Assembly: GCA_947500555.1 (NCBI GenBank)
Contig: CANMSE010000002.1
Coordinates: 992,001 to 1,056,000, forward strand
Source of the DNA: an uncultured Fulvivirga sp.
GTDB lineage: Bacteria > Bacteroidota > Bacteroidia > Cytophagales > Cyclobacteriaceae
DNA: 64,000 nucleotides
Direction of reading: 5' to 3'
Shown: one piece after another, positions 61,008-64,000 of the stretch
Layout: every line of letters starts with the position of its first letter
Position numbering within the stretch: the first letter of the stretch is position 1
Notes under the pieces: model-generated
Database searches by the model: none
What the model saw: the letters and a program-made list of their open reading frames with translations, nothing else
What the model was told of the DNA's origin: nothing
Program-made: the position numbers and the translations under genes

Positions 61008-64000
61008 ATGAGACTTATTCGATTATGTTTTTTTAGTCTCTTGTTCGCTTTTACCAACAAGTTAATGGCAGAATCTGGAGTACCAAGGATTGTAATCAAT
61101 TCTGGCGGGCACTCAGGAAAAATATTTAACATTCTATTTACCCCAGATGGAAATCGAATAGTTTCTGTTTCTGAGGATAAAACAATACGAGTTTGGGACG
61201 CTCGTACTGGCGAGTTAGTCAAAAAATTTGAATCCCAAATAGGTAAGGGACCAGAAGGAATGTTTTACGCTTCTGCCATAAGCCCTGACGGAAAATATAT
61301 AGCAGCGGCCGGTTATCCTGTGGCCTCCGAAGAAGGGAATCATATAATCCTAATTGATATTGAAAAAGGCGAGCAGGTTGGTACTGCCAAGGGTCACAAT
61401 AATGTCATAAACAGTCTCGATTTTACAGGAAATGGCAAATATCTGGCCAGTGGTAGTGATGATGGTTTGGTTAAAGTTTGGAAAGTAGAGGAAACTCATA
61501 ACATGACCGAAGTATCAAACCTCTCCGTTGGTACCCGTGTAACAGGATTATCATTTAACAATAAAACTCAATCACTAGTTGTTGCTTCAGATCAAAGAAA
61601 TGTTCTGGTCTTTGATCTACAAAAGCTTGATGCTGGAATTAAAGAGTTTACTCCCAGAGAGCTAAAAGGTCATAAAGATATAGTTAACAAAGTGGCCTAT
61701 TCACCAGATGGTACATTTATAGCCTCAAGTAGTTTAAATAGCGAATTAATCTTATGGAAACCTGACGGTACGGTTGTAAAGGAGTTTGACAACGTCAAAA
61801 ACATAGTTAACGCGCTCACTTTCTCACATGATGGAAAAATATTGGTGGCAATGGATGTGGCCGGTAACGGTGTAAGTTATTCAGTGCCAAGCGGTAATAA
61901 GTTCGCTGAATTCAATGGCCATGATAATACCGTTTTCAGTGCAGATTTTTCTCCTGAATCAGCTTCTGGCAACTATTTAGTTGCTACAGCAGGAGGCAAC
62001 AACAATATTATATACATATGGAACCCTATCAATGGCCGTAATCAACAAACGATAAAAGGTCATGGAGCTACTATATGGGACTTAAGCTTTGGAGAAGGTT
62101 TACAACTGTATATTGCCAATGAGCAATCCAAAAATGAGCGATATCATTATCAGTTCAAATTTGATTTTACAACTTTCGGCATTAGTGCTAACCCTGGAAA
62201 ACCAGAAAATAAATTTCTTGACGTAGCCAACAAACAGGTTAATCAAACTGGAGTCTATACCATAGAGTTAGCTAAGGGCAATATAATACAAAACGATGAG
62301 TTTGAAGATGGGCGTATACTGGATTATCAAGTCATGAGTAATGGCCATGTAATTGTAGGTAGTGACTTCTCATTAAAAGAATATAATAATGTTGGAGAGA
62401 TGCAAAAAGAGTTTCTCGGCCACACAGCAGGTATAAGAACAGTTACTGTAAGCAAGGATGGACGTTACATGGCTTCTGGCAGTGAAGATCAGACAATACG
62501 AATATGGAACCTTGCTGATAAGGGAGATCTTCCTAGTATGAGAGACATTTTTGAGGCTCAAGATTGGATTTCCTATTTCGAATCTCTAGAAATAGATTCG
62601 CTCACCTATCAACCTTCTGAAAAAGCCTGGCAGGGAGTCATATCTTACTTAAGGGATACTGGTGATAAGACCTATAGAGATATAGAAGAAGTTCATGCAA
62701 ATTTAGGGGCTACCGTTATTCCATTTGCCAATATGTTTGTTTCAGAAGGCGCAGAATGGATTGTTTGGACACCTTCTGGGTATTTCAGCTGTAGTTCTGA
62801 AGGTGGTCAATACTTTGGCTGGCATGTTAATCAAGGAATTGAAAAACTCGCTGAATTCTATACTGCCGAGCAGTACTTCGATATACTTTTCCGTCCTGAA
62901 ATTCTCGTAAAGAGTGTGACACAGAATAGACGAGTAATAGACATATTGAAAGGTGAAGGTGAAAAAATATTTGATCTGACTAAACTCAACCGTCCTTCAG
63001 CTGCATTTTTCAATATTAATACCCTGGCCTTCGGAGAGTTCAAACAATTGGATTATCATGGAGGTAAGTACGAAACTCAAAGTAAAACGCTTGAATTAGA
63101 AGCTGATATTTATGATGGAGGTGGAGGCATTAAAGAAGTAAATGTTTACCAAAATAATAAGCTCATAATTATCGATGATGAATTTGATGCCAATGGAACC
63201 CCTGGAAAACGAATCAAAAAATCTTATCATGTCAACCTTACCAATGGAGCAAATGACTTTAAGATAGTCGTTAAAAACTATCAGAAAATCGAATCCAGAG
63301 GTGATCACCTGAAGGTTAAATATGTGGGTGATATTATCGCCACAACCAACTTGCACATATTATCAGTGGGAATCAATAAATATAAAAACCCCGCCTACAA
63401 CTTAAACTATGCTCAACCTGATGCAAAATCCTTTACTACCAAAGTAATAGAAAATGGCAGTAAGATGTTCAGAAGTATTCGTAAAACGGAGATCTATGAT
63501 ACTGAAGCTACAAAGGAAAATATATTAAAGGGTTTTGAGTCTATCATTTCACAAGCAAAACCTGAAGATGTCTTTGTATTCTATTATGCGGGACATGGTA
63601 CTTTAGATGAAGACAATGACAATGAGTATTACCTGGTACCTACTAATATTACCAAACTATATGGCGATCCTGCTCAACTGCAGGAGAAAGGTATTTCCGC
63701 CAGCGAGTTAAAAACATATCTTGCGCAGGTCAAATCCCAAAAGCAGTTGATACTAATGGATGCCTGCCATTCTGGTGGAGCACTTAAATCTATCAATGTG
63801 AGAGCTGCTGCATCTGAAGAAAAAGCTATAGTACAATTGGCGAGAGCTTCAGGAGTAGTGATGATAGCCTCTAGTGGTACGCAACAGTTTGCCTCAGAAT
63901 TTGAGGTTCTTCAGCATGGTGTCTTTACCTATGCTCTACTTGAGGCTTTAGATGGTGAAGCAGACTCTGGCGATGAGAAGGTAACTGTAAATGAACTTAA
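61008..64000 (+). CDS. Secreted WD40-caspase-like protein (partial, 3' end outside)
   Basis: At least 997 residues. A signal peptide (MRLIRLCFFSLLFAFTNK, cleavage near 21) is followed by about seven or eight WD40 repeats (about residues 30-510; for example GHSGKIFNILFTPDG and GHTAGIRTVTVSKDG, SEDQTIRIWNL), a linker and beta-sandwich-like part (about 510-770) and a peptidase C14 (caspase) domain from about 780. The catalytic pair is visible: H863 in YYAGHG and C920 in DACHSGG, with LHILSVGINKY beginning the domain. The stop codon is outside the window. The protein is inferred to act in the periplasm or outside the cell. It could be a metacaspase-like protease; the substrate and partners are unknown. 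Confidence 0.88.
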   Translation, partial: MRLIRLCFFSLLFAFTNKLMAESGVPRIVINSGGHSGKIFNILFTPDGNRIVSVSEDKTIRVWDARTGELVKKFESQIGKGPEGMFYASAISPDGKYIAAAGYPVASEEGNHIILIDIEKGEQVGTAKGHNNVINSLDFTGNGKYLASGSDDGLVKVWKVEETHNMTEVSNLSVGTRVTGLSFNNKTQSLVVASDQRNVLVFDLQKLDAGIKEFTPRELKGHKDIVNKVAYSPDGTFIASSSLNSELILWKPDGTVVKEFDNVKNIVNALTFSHDGKILVAMDVAGNGVSYSVPSGNKFAEFNGHDNTVFSADFSPESASGNYLVATAGGNNNIIYIWNPINGRNQQTIKGHGATIWDLSFGEGLQLYIANEQSKNERYHYQFKFDFTTFGISANPGKPENKFLDVANKQVNQTGVYTIELAKGNIIQNDEFEDGRILDYQVMSNGHVIVGSDFSLKEYNNVGEMQKEFLGHTAGIRTVTVSKDGRYMASGSEDQTIRIWNLADKGDLPSMRDIFEAQDWISYFESLEIDSLTYQPSEKAWQGVISYLRDTGDKTYRDIEEVHANLGATVIPFANMFVSEGAEWIVWTPSGYFSCSSEGGQYFGWHVNQGIEKLAEFYTAEQYFDILFRPEILVKSVTQNRRVIDILKGEGEKIFDLTKLNRPSAAFFNINTLAFGEFKQLDYHGGKYETQSKTLELEADIYDGGGGIKEVNVYQNNKLIIIDDEFDANGTPGKRIKKSYHVNLTNGANDFKIVVKNYQKIESRGDHLKVKYVGDIIATTNLHILSVGINKYKNPAYNLNYAQPDAKSFTTKVIENGSKMFRSIRKTEIYDTEATKENILKGFESIISQAKPEDVFVFYYAGHGTLDEDNDNEYYLVPTNITKLYGDPAQLQEKGISASELKTYLAQVKSQKQLILMDACHSGGALKSINVRAAASEEKAIVQLARASGVVMIASSGTQQFASEFEVLQHGVFTYALLEALDGEADSGDEKVTVNEL

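Noticed and set aside
60962..61222. Minus-strand frame of 86 codons at the start of the WD40 gene
   Set aside because: It is antisense to the signal peptide and first WD40 repeat and resembles no protein family.
1..64000. CRISPR arrays, transposases, integrases and phage genes
   Set aside because: No regularly spaced direct repeats and no motif of these protein classes was seen in any frame.

Overview
The window is a stretch of chromosome from an AT-rich Gram-negative member of the Bacteroidota, most likely a marine or soil Cytophagales-type organism (inference from gene content). The signs are five proteins with an N-terminal carboxypeptidase-regulatory-like domain (one a TonB-dependent receptor, one a DUF5686 protein), a bactofilin, LytS/LytTR two-component pairs, a BatA-like VWA membrane protein, a standalone heptose-7-phosphate kinase, few convincing Shine-Dalgarno sites and several TAnnTTTG boxes of the Bacteroidota -7 type. 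No insertion sequence, phage, CRISPR array or rRNA operon was seen; the single RNA gene is a tRNA-Ser(UGA).

Layout. 1-2461: the rod-shape operon mreB-mreC-mreD-mrdA (the last gene cut by the window edge), all on the minus strand. 2544-5562: purH, purN and a UbiA prenyltransferase. 5609-8213: a TonB-dependent receptor behind a TPP riboswitch and terminator, probably an outer-membrane thiamin or thiamin-precursor importer. 8319-10393: orphan biotin carrier protein, pyrH, frr and a small membrane protein. 10390-15741 (minus): DUF5686 outer-membrane protein, nadD, beta-barrel protein, gmk and an ECF sigma/anti-sigma pair. 15886-22205: an envelope glycan/lipid modification group (LPS-kinase-like protein, SGNH/AlgJ-like protein, MBOAT acyltransferase, GT-C glycosyltransferase, methyltransferase, GT2). 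22216-26064: a VWA protein divergent from a sigma factor and a membrane protein combining a possible anti-sigma region, a carboxypeptidase-regulatory domain and a TonB-like C-terminus; this is the best candidate here for a little-described signalling system. 26111-31848: AGCS symporter, secreted protein, LytS/LytTR pair and another carboxypeptidase-regulatory protein.

32005-38642 is mostly housekeeping: heptose kinase, aminotransferase, recR, truA, clpS, an SSS symporter, an alkyltransferase-like protein that lacks the acceptor cysteine, and bactofilin. 38698-42498 holds a thioredoxin-like protein with an altered active site and three solitary plus-strand genes (esterase, lipoprotein, DinB) that look like an acquired patch; a 30-nt perfect palindrome precedes the esterase. 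42520-49206: terminator, tRNA-Ser, BrkB/YihY, thioesterase, mltG, tsaC, WbqC-like and clpC. 49209-52126: a TPR lipoprotein gene split by a one-base frameshift, and a large VWA membrane protein. 52319-60880: a second LytS/LytTR pair, rarA, EamA transporter, threonine aldolase, a solo HisKA-like domain, mannose-6-phosphate isomerase, a DUF6503-like lipoprotein and an Nramp-family transporter without the usual metal motifs. 61008 to the end: a secreted WD40-caspase-like protein, open at the window edge.

The main functional themes are cell-envelope construction and shape (mre genes, mltG, bactofilin, glycan group), nutrient import across both membranes, nucleotide metabolism, and several trans-envelope or two-component signalling units. 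Functions come from motif recognition only; no database search was run.
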